Made by a program: the position numbers and the translations under genes. A stretch of 64,000 nt of DNA from Rhynchopus sp. YZ270_cl-10 (Eukaryota > Euglenozoa > Diplonemea > Diplonemida > Diplonemidae): NCBI GenBank assembly GCA_964035575.1, contig OZ037879.1:62001-126000 (forward strand), given 5' to 3'. Under the pieces are notes generated by a model. It did not search any database, was not told the origin of the DNA, and saw only the letters and a list, made by a program, of their open reading frames with translations. Shown piece after piece: positions 11,152 to 20,933 of the stretch (its first letter is position 1; every line of letters starts with the position of its first letter).

Positions 11152-11680
11152 GGTGGTATTGCTAACTACGTCCACGCTGTGTCACCAATGAAAAGCTATC
11201 GCGTTGGAAAACGGAAGAGCCAGACAAAGACCCACAAGGATCGCGCAAACGGGAAAAAGCAAGCAGCAGTTAATGGAGTAGATATTTGTTATCACCCCCT
11301 GGTTACCCTACTGACACATTTTCAAAAGAATGGGCGTTCATGATTTGGTTTAGTTGAGACACCAAAAGGTGTCGGTTCTGTGGAATCACTGAATCACCCA
11401 TATCCTGTATCACATCGTTGATTCTTCTTTCCCTGCGTTCACTGCAGGAGAGTTCGCCAACTATCGCGACCAGGAAAGCTCGGGAACCCAAATCACCCCC
11501 GTTTTGACCAATAGGGGTGATTGGCGAGGGTCCTGCTGTTGTATACTAGTCGCGAGCGTGACGAATCAAAAAATAAAGTGACATTTCTCACGTGACGTAC
11601 TTTGGACAGCCATGTAGGTAGTATTGCTAACCACGTCCACGCTTTGTGTCACTACTGAAAAGCTATCGCGTTGGAAAACG
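11152..11680. repeat. Direct repeats of about 62 bp flanking 0.4 kb
   Basis: Copies at 11152-11213 and 11616-11680 share GCTAACNACGTCCACGCT and AAAAGCTATCGCGTTGGAAA with few changes. The enclosed 0.4 kb holds a minus-strand open stretch (next entry). Confidence 0.65.
11303..11491 (-). pseudogene. Possible gene fragment
   Basis: The frame reads as ordinary protein (SRAFLVAIVGELSC, then a charged helix and a short polar tail) and stays open upstream to about 11545, where a stop precedes any ATG. It matches nothing I recognise. It may be the 3' end of a decayed gene. Confidence 0.2.
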
Positions 11681-12557
11681 TAGTAGAAGGCTGCAGTTGA
11701 AAAGTCGCTTCACTAAAGTTCTAAAGTTGCAAAGTTATGTACTTACTATTTTGACAAACTGTAAGCACACAAGGGTGTAACGATGAAACATGAAAATTGA
11801 AACCGCACTCCTCCTTTGCATGTGTAAACATATTAATAAAAATCCCTAAAAACACGTGTAAAGATAGCAAAAGGAAAGGGTGGGGGAGACGTGGAAAATG
11901 CTGAACTCTTCTCCACACCAGATCACAACTCTGGCATAAAAGAAAATGGCACTTTATACCGTTTTGGGTCCAAAAAAACAGAGGCAAAAATAGGTGTAAT
12001 TGTGGTGCAATTGCCTCATCACAGCACGCACGGGCTCCGAGGAGCAAAATCAAAAATGATCGAGCGACTCATTTCTCTTTGCTTGTTGCTCAAAAGACTA
12101 TTGAAGGGGAGGGGGGGAAATATAGTTTGTTTGTTGTTCGCTTCCACACCACTTCTGATTCAGATGCAAGTCTTTTGGCTGTCCTTACAAGCGCCTGCCA
12201 AAACGCTCGCCTCGTGTGGGTGTGGACTTTTTGAATTTTTTTTTTATACTTTTTCCGACTTGAGATATCAGATTTACGCTATGTTTGCCTGGAGTACAGC
12301 AAGTGTCGTGGAGCACAGGGGAGAAAAGAGAGCGGCGGAAAACAAGCAGGAAGGGGGATACGAAGAACGTGCGACTTTTCACGAAGGTCTCGAGCATTTT
12401 GAAATACTACGTGTTTACTAAATGGGTCCGGAAACCCCCCTATTAAGATTCATCCTTTTGTGGGTTTTTTGATGTTTTTCGGCACAATACACCCAAACAA
12501 CCCAATTTTTTGCTACACACCACACACCTACCACTCCAGAGGGCATAGTTTGGGTAT
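11681..12557. other. Spacer without a supported gene
   Basis: A plus-strand frame of 176 codons (11891-12421) has no domain signal and opposes the direction of every supported gene. I leave it uncalled. Confidence 0.45.
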
Positions 12558-12907
12558 TTATTTTTGTTTATGGAGGAACACTATTGCGGTCGAAATTGCA
12601 AACGCCTGTGCTGCCCCAAAGAGACTGCTCACCGGCGTTAGGTCCTTCGTATTAATGTCACGTGAAGTCGTCAGAATGCCATCTGAATATCTGCCAGCAA
12701 ACACGTACGTCTGCTTACCTCTGAACAGCCCTGTCTCTGGTAGGGGAATCACATTCAACGCAGGCAACAGCCAGTGCACGACAATGGGAGGCTAAGGGGC
12801 ACATTGCAGGCCTTTGTCACACTGTCCTTCGCGACAGAAGTTGCAACGATGAAGCCGATCGCAGTGGCACGGAACACCAGAATCAAGACGCGTGCAGCGA
12901 CAGACAT
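12558..12907 (-). pseudogene. Small two-TM membrane protein, frameshifted (weak amastin-like look)
   Basis: From the ATG at 12907 the frame gives a signal-anchor-like start (MSVAARVLILVFRATAIG) and stops after 50 codons. A second frame overlaps it and runs to 12558, ending in LFGAAQAFAISTAIVFL, a hydrophobic segment. One frame change near 12760-12800 separates the two. The AAQAFAI segment resembles the phrase seen in a transmembrane helix of amastins, a kinetoplastid surface family, but the central cysteines and tryptophan pattern are not clear and the protein is short. It could be a decayed gene or a sequencing error in an intact one. Confidence 0.35.
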
Positions 12908-13266
12908 TGTTTGTGATTTGTTTGTAAATTATTTACTGGGCGTGGTGTGTGGGTAGGTGTTGGCAAACCCACAACTCAGCATGGTTGCGTTGCAAAGAAC
13001 AGAGTGTGTTCGATACCATGCGTTCGTTCGTTGTAATGTCGTCTCCGGTTGACGTTTGCATCTTATAGACCTTTTGTGATGTGGTGTCAGGAGCCCTCTC
13101 TGAAAGATATGAAAGGGTTACCCTGTCTTCTGGACAGTAAATCCCTCCTCCCGAGGTTTTTGAAATACAAATCCGCTGTGGAGCTGTAATGTGAATGATG
13201 TGGATGCTGTGGACAGTGAGGGTGTTGACGAAAAAGACACGATTATTTGATTCTTATGTATTCGAA
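12908..13266. other. Spacer without a gene
   Basis: Likely 5' flank of the preceding minus-strand fragment. No repeat or coding frame stands out. Confidence 0.5.
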
Positions 13267-13788
13267 GTTCCGTGTTGTTTAGAAGTACTGCAGAAGTGGA
13301 CTGCTTAATTCCAAATGAAATTAATCATCCGCTTGAGACGGGGTGCAGGAACTCTGGATACTTGCGGGTCAGGGGAAGTATTACAGAGACCTGCAGCGCG
13401 TTCGTCAAGACAGAAAAAGGGAAATTAAAGTGCAGAAAAGTGAAAAGCAAAGTAACGGACAAGCAGAAACGGAAAGCATCTTGGCATGCTGCCAAAAAAA
13501 ATGTGCGCCCGCTGAGCTTTTAGATTTTAGATTAGGAAAACAATTGTGACAAAACCAAGCCGGAGAAAAAAGGTGATGCTTGCCATTCACTGCGCAACAT
13601 CACCACCGAATGTCTACTGAACCCCAACAGCCATGAGAGCAGGGATCGATACACGGGTATCACATGCATGCACTCCTCCAAGGGTTTCATATCCTCTTTT
13701 TGAGAATCTATGTCCTTGTTGTTAACTCGTGGTGTAAAGTTACTAAACCTGTGGAGAAAACAAAAAGCTTTCAAAAAAAAAAATACAT
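13267..13788 (+). repeat. Dispersed repeat R1, copy A
   Basis: About 520 bp shared with 20076-20602, starting GTTCCGTGTTGTTTA and ending in an A-rich run after AAAACAAAAAGC. Small indels separate the copies. No terminal repeats or coding frame were identified. Confidence 0.85.
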
Positions 13789-14212
13789 CCAGACATTCGG
13801 CCCCAATGTCATAAAACATTATTACATGATCACGGGTGGTGAGAAACGGCAAAGAGATATGTAGTTGGATATGTTGCTGTGAACAGAAACATTTGTTTGG
13901 TGACGGGCTAAAAACCCATCAAGCAGGTTGGTACTAAGCCGCTGCTACCACACTGTTTTAGTCTAGTATTGTATTCGACCGTCCAACCGGATGTGCTGAT
14001 TCTGCAGAGTATGCAGAAGTGCTGCTCCAGTATCTGCTTCGTGGAGTTCCTTCATGGAGCTACCACAGCGAGTACAATCTCAGTAAAAAAAATAGTAAGT
14101 AATAACGATACCCACGAATGGCGAGGAACGGTTGCGTGAGCTCGCACCACAAAAAAGCGAGGTCTATGCGTTATCAATTCAAAATTATTCAAAAAAAAAA
14201 AAAAAAAAAAAA
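13789..14212. other. Spacer without a gene
   Basis: No feature identified; it ends in a 20-plus base A run. Confidence 0.5.
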
Positions 14213-14692
14213 CAAGTAATTGCTATCGGAAAAAAAAACGGGGTGTGCTGTGGAACTCCACTCTGAAAAAGATATAATCTACAACACGCCAGCATTCTGC
14301 TCTTCTGCAGGTATGCTAAAACGCTCTTCGTACGCTGCTGGGCCCACTGGGATGCCTGCATCTGAAACTTTCAAACAGTGGGGCTGTCCTCTTCGTCCAG
14401 CACCATCTGCTCGATCGCGTTATTGGACGTAGTCTCGGCAGGCTCGATAACCATTCGCTCGAGCGGGCTCGGCATGTTCCAGCTCGTAGTCGTCCACAGG
14501 CTCCCACGCATCGTCGTCGTCATCGGAGCAGTTCGGAAGGAACACAGAATGCACAGACGACAACACGTCGTCGATCACACCAGGCATCGTCACATCAGCA
14601 CCTCCAGAAAATCGCCAGGATGCTATGGTGGTTTCTAAAATCGCGCGGAGTTTTCCACAGCACACCCCGTTTTTTTTCTTAGCAATTAGTTG
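14213..14692 (-). mobile_element. TIR element D (GGTGTGCTGTGG family), inverted copy
   Basis: The ends are inverted repeats of about 38 bases beginning CAAGTAATTGCTATCGG and reaching GGTGTGCTGTGG. Three more copies lie at 27346-27772, 34.66-35.10 kb and 35.58-36.02 kb in the opposite orientation. On the minus strand the interior carries an acidic frame with DDDDDAWEPVDDYELEHAE, whose counterpart is kept in two other copies. No transposase is visible. Confidence 0.75.
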
Positions 14693-14876
14693 TTCTTGTT
14701 ATTGTTGTTTTCCACACACCTTCCTTCAACCCTTGTAGGATCAGTTCGTATTTTTTCGCGAAAACATGAAATTACACGTTTCAAGAGAACAAATTAAAAA
14801 GGGTTCGCCCCCTCAATGGGACGCTGTAAACCATAATTCCTCAGTGTCAGCCGCATCATTTCAATGAAACCAAAAA
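14693..14876. repeat. Shared flank linking element D to the satellite
   Basis: The sequence beginning TTCCTTCAACCCTTGTAGGA and ending near AAATTAAAAAGGG matches, inverted, the flank of the TIR core at 27, 34 and 35 kb. The family unit is therefore larger than the TIR core. Confidence 0.65.
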
Positions 14877-16634
14877 GTGGCTTATTTGCATTTTTGGGCT
14901 CAGCCCGTGCAGCGGTGGGGTCATTTCGGAAAATTGGACAATTTTTTGACCACTTAAATTTTGAGAAATATGAGCCCGGTTCCTTATACGTGGGGCCCAT
15001 TTTTGGCCAAAATTTTTCTCAAAATCGACGAAATTAAAATTAGACCCCTTACCCCCCCCCCCAGAATCATTTCAATACACTACCTGTATTGGTTGCTGAC
15101 GCGTGTATACAGGAAGGTTGGGAAAAAAGTGGCTTATTTGCATTTTTGGGCTCAGCCCGTGCAGCGGTGGGGTCATTTCGGAAAATTGGACAATTTTTTG
15201 ACCACTTAAATTTTGAGAAATATGAGCCCGGTTCCTTATACGTGGGGCCCATTTTTGGCCAAAATTTTTCTCAAAATCGACGAAATTAAAATTAGACCCC
15301 TTACCCCCCCCCAGAATCATTTCAATACACTACCTGTATTGGTTGCTGACGCGTGTATACAGGAAGGTTGGGAAAAAAGTGGCTTATTTGCATTTTTGGG
15401 CTCAGCCCGTGCAGCGGTGGGGTCATTTCGGAAAATTGGACAATTTTTTGACCACTTAAATTTTGAGAAATATGAGCCCGGTTCCTTATACGTGGGGCCC
15501 ATTTTTGGCCAAAATTTTTCTCAAAATCGACGAAATTAAAATTAGACCCCTTACCCCCCCCCCCCAGAATCATTTCAATACACTACCTGTATTGGTTGCT
15601 GACGCGTGTATACAGGAAGGTTGGGAAAAAAGTGGCTTATTTGCATTTTTGGGCTCAGCCCGTGCAGCGGTGGGGTCATTTCGGAAAATTGGACAATTTT
15701 TTGACCACTTAAATTTTGAGAAATATGAGCCCGGTTCCTTATACGTGGGGCCCATTTTTGGCCAAAATTTTTCTCAAAATCGACGAAATTAAAATTAGAC
15801 CCCTTACCCCCCCCCCCAGAATCATTTCAATACACTACCTGTATTGGTTGCTGACGCGTGTATACAGGAAGGTTGGGAAAAAAGTGGCTTATTTGCATTT
15901 TTGGGCTCAGCCCGTGCAGCGGTGGGGTCATTTCGGAAAATTGGACAATTTTTTGACCACTTAAATTTTGAGAAATATGAGCCCGGTTCCTTATACGTGG
16001 GGCCCATTTTTGGCCAAAATTTTTCTCAAAATCGACGAAATTAAAATTAGACCCCTTACCCCCCCCCAGAATCATTTCAATACACTACCTGTATTGGTTG
16101 CTGACGCGTGTATACAGGAAGGTTGGGAAAAAAGTGGCTTATTTGCATTTTTGGGCTCAGCCCGTGCAGCGGTGGGGTCATTTCGGAAAATTGGACAATT
16201 TTTTGACCACTTAAATTTTGAGAAATATGAGCCCGGTTCCTTATACGTGGGGCCCATTTTTGGCCAAAATTTTTCTCAAAATCGACGAAATTAAAATTAG
16301 ACCCCTTACCCCCCCCCAGAATCATTTCAATACACTACCTGTATTGGTTGCTGACGCGTGTATACAGGAAGGTTGGGAAAAAAGTGGCTTATTTGCATTT
16401 TTGGGCTCAGCCCGTGCAGCGGTGGGGTCATTTCGGAAAATTGGACAATTTTTTGACCACTTAAATTTTGAGAAATATGAGCCCGGTTCCTTATACGTGG
16501 GGCCCATTTTTGGCCAAAATTTTTCTCAAAATCGACGAAATTAAAATTAGACCCCTTACCCCCCCCCAGAATCATTTCAATACACTACCTGTATTGGTTG
16601 CTGACGCGTGTATACAGGAAGGTTGGGAAAAAAA
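14877..16634 (+). repeat. Seven-copy tandem satellite, unit 250-253 bp
   Basis: Units begin GTGGCTTATTTGCATTTTTG at 14877, 15129, 15379, 15631, 15884, 16134 and 16384. They are nearly identical and differ mainly in the length of one C run. Each unit carries a hairpin with arms CCTGTAT and ATACAGG. The unit is homologous, inverted, to the segment at about 27000-27237, 34.3-34.5 and 35.2-35.5 kb, so the satellite was amplified from that repeat family. Repeated 61-109 codon frames in it are artefacts. Confidence 0.95.
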
Positions 16635-17046
16635 AAAAAATAGGAAAAAAAGTACAGGATGGCCGCACACTTTTGGCCGCAAAAATGTAGGTTCCAAAAA
16701 AGAAAGGACTTAGTCTCTCGAAGGTAGAAGACTTTAAAAGAAAAGTGATGATGTGTATAATGCGTCTCGTGCACACATAAATATCCAGTTTGAAAAAAAG
16801 TTTGAAGTCCTGAACTAAAATTTAGAAGTATTTTCTTCTGACAAAAGGAAAAAGATGAAAGAGAGAGGAAGAGGGAGGGATCTAGGGGATGAACGTGTTC
16901 TCGACTTGTCACTCCATACTGGGAATTTTGCTCACAGCCCCAAAAATGGGTGGCAAATGGCACGAAACACTACGTCGGGGAACAACACTCTTACAAGATT
17001 GAGTCGAGAACAACAATTTGACCTGAGATCGTGTCTGTCGGACAAA

Positions 17047-17097
<51 letters not shown>

Positions 17098-17104
17098 TTT
17101 ATAA
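16635..17104. other. Spacer with long A run
   Basis: No gene. A run of about 36 A lies at 17060-17095. The segment at about 17010-17060 (GACCTGAGATCGTGTCT) recurs at 20630-20650. Confidence 0.55.
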
Positions 17105-17180
17105 GCTGATCCTGAGCCTCTCGTGCTTAGTCACCTTAAAAAAATGACTTGAAATACAATGCCCTTTCGTGACAGTGTAT
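17105..17180 (-). repeat. CTCTCGT-loop hairpins, types A and B in tandem
   Basis: Type A at 17105-17135 has arms CTGAGC and GCTTAG with one G-T wobble. Type B follows at 17148-17180 with outer arms ATACA and TGTAT. Their side-by-side placement suggests that the two types belong to one parent sequence. Confidence 0.55.
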
Positions 17181-17205
17181 TTTTCTTTTGGTATCGGTGC
17201 AAGCA

Positions 17206-17332
17206 TAGCATCCGAACGTGCGTTCGAGAGAAAAAAAACTGGAACGCACGCGAGGTCCAGTCTTCCAACGCACGTTTCTTTTTTGATTTTTGTGAACGCG
17301 CACTCGAGTTCCGGAACGCGAGTTCGGATGAT
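17206..17332. mobile_element. TIR mini-element E12 with GAACGCRC blocks
   Basis: 127 bp bounded by inverted CATCCGAACNNGCGTTC and flanked by a perfect 9-base direct repeat, GTGCAAGCA, at 17197-17205 and 17333-17341. The interior is filled with GAACGCGC-like units in both orientations. The target-site duplication makes recent transposition likely. Confidence 0.7.
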
Positions 17333-17414
17333 GTGCAAGCAGAGATTTATACACCATAGTAGAACTGAGGCTGAACCTCAGTTTTGAAAAAAAAAAAAAA
17401 CTTTTGCAGATTTG

Positions 17415-17662
17415 GAGAAAAAGTTTTTTGCGTTTTTTTGGGGAACTGGGTTGCTGACCGCACCATGAAATCCCGTACCATACAGGCTGTGCCCAATTTT
17501 TTTTGCCTGCGGCGCCATTTTTCCTTTTTTGCTCCGCAAAAAAGGGTTCGTTGAGTGACTCTGTCGTGTAAAAGGCTAGATTTTTACACCGTACCCCAAT
17601 TTTTTTTCGCCTGCGGCGCCATTTTATATTATTTTCTTTTTGCTCCGCAAAAAGAAATAGAG
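17415..17662 (-). repeat. Repeat F, copy 1: TTTTTGCTCCGCAAAAA hairpins
   Basis: Two tandem units, each with GCCTGCGGCGCCATTTT followed by the hairpin TTTTTGCTCCGCAAAAA. The block includes TGGGTTGCTGACCGCACCAT and recurs inverted at 36436-36645. Confidence 0.8.
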
Positions 17663-18023
17663 CTACGTCCTGATATGGACGTGGAAAATTGCATCCGGGT
17701 GCCCTTTGTGGCACTCCTCCTGAAGGGGTGAAAGGTGCTGGGAATGCTACCCTGGGTGCTGAAGTCAGGCACGGTACATGTGTGGAGGGACCTGCAGGAG
17801 CCCTAGCCAGTGAAGCCATAAGGCCCTAGGAAACTAGCCGGTGGCCGGGAACCCTCCCTGGGCAGTACAACGATGATACTTCAATCTTAAGTTCATTTCT
17901 TCCAAAAAAGCCCCTCCGTGCCTCCAGCCCCCTCAGGAACAGCAACCTCACTTTTTTTGCACTTTTGGTAAGGAAAAAAATCGTATATAATAGCCTGTGT
18001 GCAAGGTACCAAAAAAAAAAAGC
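17663..18023. other. Spacer without a gene
   Basis: No coding frame with support. GC content rises at 17690-17860 but no motif is recognised. Confidence 0.45.
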
Positions 18024-19420
18024 GAAACAGAACAAAAACGGGGGTTGCACGCACTGCACAGGAAAAAGAAGTAAGGTGAAATTCGCGTTTTTTCGCAAAA
18101 GGCACAATAATACATAGAAGTTGAACATAACGGTACAACTACAGCAGAATCCACTGTACACCGGTGGAAGGCGGAAACTCGGTGCCGATGACAACCACGC
18201 ATGCAAAGTTCACAAGCTCCACAACAGCGTCCGCAAGCCACGTGAGTTCAAATGGCAGGTTCTGCAGGAGTTGCTGCCTCACCACGGAAACAGTGTACAC
18301 CCACACCAACAGGACCGCGTACAACACCCGAAGCTGTGTGTGGTGGGGTTTCAAAAAAAAAATGGTAGTTTGTTGATGCAGGAACATCCGACTGACCCAC
18401 ATACGACCAGCCAACAGAAGATGAAAAAAACGTTCCCATACCTGGTGCTGCACCTTCTTCCCGCCATTCGCGTACAGCTGTGTCGCCTTGAGCACTGGGA
18501 ACGCCACAACTACAAGACGCCCTGCGTCGAAGAAGTGCGACACCCAGGGCTGGTACATGTCCCCGGCAAGCGATGTGTAGAGCAGTGCAGCCACCTGGAT
18601 GGAGACAATGGCGGCGACGGGTCGGTGTGACTGGCCAAACCACGTTGCGAGTATGAGTACGAAGGCGGTGTACTCGAGAACACTGACGCAGGCGGACAAG
18701 ACCTCGTGTACGCTTAGGGGTGTTGCATCGCCTGTCACGTTGAACGCCGACAGGGCGGCAGCGTGCAGGGCAAGCTCGCTGCATTTGAACGCAACCGCAG
18801 CACCCATCACAACGTGCGTGCGGTGGACCTTCGTCTCCCGCCTACACGCCACCGCCCACACCGCGAACAGCAACAGGTGTGCCCCAGCAAGCAGCAGCAG
18901 CACCGTGAGCAGTGGCCGCTCCCCCACCGCCACGTGCCCACCATCATACATCGCTATCATCACCGACACAGGCCCCACGCTTGGGCGCTCTGCGGTCCAC
19001 CGTTCGCACACAACGATCCTGTAGTACCCCTCCCAGCTGGGGGTGAACGTTCCGGTCAGTGTGGTGGAGTTGAGGACGATCAATGCGACGTCGCTTGTGT
19101 TGAAGGGTGCAATGGACTGGCAGAAGCCTGGCTCGACACCGATGGGAAGTGTTTCGTGACGTGTGGCGATGATACGGAAACCGTCTTGGCTTGCGTTGTG
19201 CGCGAGGAAGTATGGGCGGGCCTCTGGGCTGTGCGGCCCTAGCACTGCCGTGATTGTGGCGTTGCGTGTTGCACCCACTGCGGCAAGGAAGTGCTGGTCT
19301 CCGGACGAACGAAACGTTGTTGACACACGAAACGACGCACACTGCATCAGCACTGCGGCAACGAGGAGGCTGCGGAGAAGGGCCATTGTTTGCTTTATGG
19401 TATGATGGGAAACTGGTGTG
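18024..19420. repeat. Segmental duplication, copy 1
   Basis: About 1.4 kb nearly identical to 20934-22338. It covers the whole 7TM gene plus short flanks, ending in the shared leader with CACACCAG. Confidence 0.9.
18139..19386 (-). CDS. Seven-transmembrane protein, GOST / lung-7TM-receptor-like
   Basis: The product has 415 residues from the ATG at 19386. I prefer this start over the ATG at 19452 because it opens a clean signal peptide (MALLRSLLVAAVLMQCASF) and is the start shared with the duplicate. A luminal domain of about 150 residues with several N-glycosylation sites (NATIT, NASQD, NTSD) is followed by seven hydrophobic segments, the first LLTVLLLLAGAHLLLF. This layout is that of the GOST family (GPR107/108, TMEM87, TMEM145), Golgi and surface proteins in membrane traffic. 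The family call rests on layout, not on a diagnostic motif. A poly-T run in the sense strand encodes IFFL in the loop before the sixth segment. Confidence 0.6.
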   Translation of the reverse strand: MALLRSLLVAAVLMQCASFRVSTTFRSSGDQHFLAAVGATRNATITAVLGPHSPEARPYFLAHNASQDGFRIIATRHETLPIGVEPGFCQSIAPFNTSDVALIVLNSTTLTGTFTPSWEGYYRIVVCERWTAERPSVGPVSVMIAMYDGGHVAVGERPLLTVLLLLAGAHLLLFAVWAVACRRETKVHRTHVVMGAAVAFKCSELALHAAALSAFNVTGDATPLSVHEVLSACVSVLEYTAFVLILATWFGQSHRPVAAIVSIQVAALLYTSLAGDMYQPWVSHFFDAGRLVVVAFPVLKATQLYANGGKKVQHQVWERFFHLLLAGRMWVSRMFLHQQTTIFFLKPHHTQLRVLYAVLLVWVYTVSVVRQQLLQNLPFELTWLADAVVELVNFACVVVIGTEFPPSTGVQWILL

Positions 19421-19434
19421 ACAAGTGTGTTGTA

Positions 19435-20075
19435 ATGTAAAGTGGTCCCCATACGTAAAGAAGATGGAGGTGACCAAAAGGATCCACCTCTTGTCGTGTT
19501 GTCATGGTAAGCTTCGAAGCAGGGAACTCTCGTTCAAAATCAAGACAAGATTTTTCTCGACTGAAAAAAGGGCAGCCCGTCTTACTGTAAAATCGTTTAA
19601 TTTGTCACCTACAATAATGTGACAGAACGGCAAAAATGGTGACAAAATGAAAATTGAAACGGCACTCCTACTTTTCCTTTTTATGTTTTCCTCCGCAAAC
19701 AATGAAGCAATCAATAAAAAACAATAAAAACAATAAAGACAAAAGGGAGAGGTGTGGTGAAACGGACACACGAATTATATAAGTAACACATTATTATGAT
19801 TAAATAATGGTTTGGGACCACAGACGGGGAGCTGGTTCTGATACTGCAGTGGAAAAGGTGTTCAGGTTGTTGGTTTTGAGAAAAGACGCTGCAGACCAAG
19901 GGGGTTCAGCGGAGCACAGAAGCAGCGCTTTCCCGCTGGCACTGGCTGATATCGGGGAAGGCTTCGTGTGTGAGCGGCCGCGGCCGCTCATACAGAAAGT
20001 ATCACTCAAGGCTGTCCTTTACAAAGTAGACACCAAAATAACCATAAACATCAATTGCAATGCAGTATTGATTCA
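19435..20075. other. Spacer without a supported gene
   Basis: Frames on both strands at 19800-20090 (69 and 94 codons) have no recognisable content. A perfect 20-base palindrome lies at 19971-19990. Confidence 0.5.
19971..19990. repeat. Perfect 20-base GC-rich palindrome
   Basis: TGAGCGGCCG followed by its exact complement. Its role is unknown. Confidence 0.6.
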
Positions 20076-20602
20076 GTTCCGTGTTGTTTAAGTACTGCAG
20101 AAGTGGGCTGCTTAATTCCAAATGAAATTAATCATCCGCTTGAGACGGGGTGCAGGAACTCTGGATACTTGCGGGTCAGGGGAAGTATTACAGAGACCTG
20201 CAGCGCGTTCGTCAAGACAGAAAAAGGGAAATTAAAGTGAGTTAAAGTGTGCAGATAGTGAAAAGCAAAAGTAACGGACAAGCAGAAACGGAAAGCATCT
20301 TGGTATGCAAGTTGTCAAAAAAAATGTGCTGACCGCTGAGCTTCTAGATTAGGAAAACAATTATGCCCCCCACAAAACCAAGCTGGAGAAAAAAGATGAT
20401 GCTTGCCATTCACTGCGCAACATCACCACCGGATGTCTACTGAACCCCAACAGCGATGAGAGCAGGGATTGATACACATGTATCATATGCATGCACTCCT
20501 CCAAGGGTTTCATGTCCTCTTTTTGGGAATCTATTGCTCTTGTTGTTAACTCGTGTAAAGTTACAAAACCCGTCGAAAACAAAAAGCTCTCAAAAAAAAA
20601 TA
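20076..20602 (+). repeat. Dispersed repeat R1, copy B
   Basis: Second copy of the 13267-13788 repeat, same orientation, with small indels. It places the two copies on the same side of the two 7TM copies' neighbourhood. Confidence 0.85.
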
Positions 20603-20676
20603 AAGATAGAGTCGAGAAAAACAATTTGACCTGAGATCGTGTCTCTGTCCGACAAAACACAAAAAAAAAAGTATTT

Positions 20677-20933
20677 CTGGTGCTCCGGGAGGGGTGGATA
20701 TTGACAGGTCGCTGACACAGGGAGTCTATACACCCTCTGATATTGACAGGTCACCGACAGCTCGTGACACGTCGCTGACAGGTCGTTGACCGACTTCCTC
20801 AAGCACCAATTTCAACATAATATTATGCTATCAATCAATTTGTAGCATAGGTATAGGGATCAACAAAAAGCGAAACTGGTGCTTTCGGAAGTCCGTCAAC
20901 GACCTGTCAATGTCGACCCTCCCGGAGCACCAG
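20677..20933. mobile_element. Foldback element E6 with TTGACAGGTCG blocks
   Basis: The inverted ends read CTGGTGCTCCGGGAGGG and continue to GAYATTGACAGGTCG, about 40 bases. A second inverted pair lies inside (GGTCGTTGACNGACTTCC and its complement). Copies of TGACAGGTCGYTGAC fill the arms. It sits exactly at the left edge of duplicated 7TM copy 2 and is absent at the matching point of copy 1 (about 18023). Confidence 0.7.

Noticed and set aside
14961-16575. Sets of identical 61-109 codon frames
   Set aside because: They recur with each satellite unit and are broken by C-run length changes.
14877-16634. CRISPR-like array
   Set aside because: Units are contiguous 250 bp tandem copies without spacers, and the context is eukaryotic.
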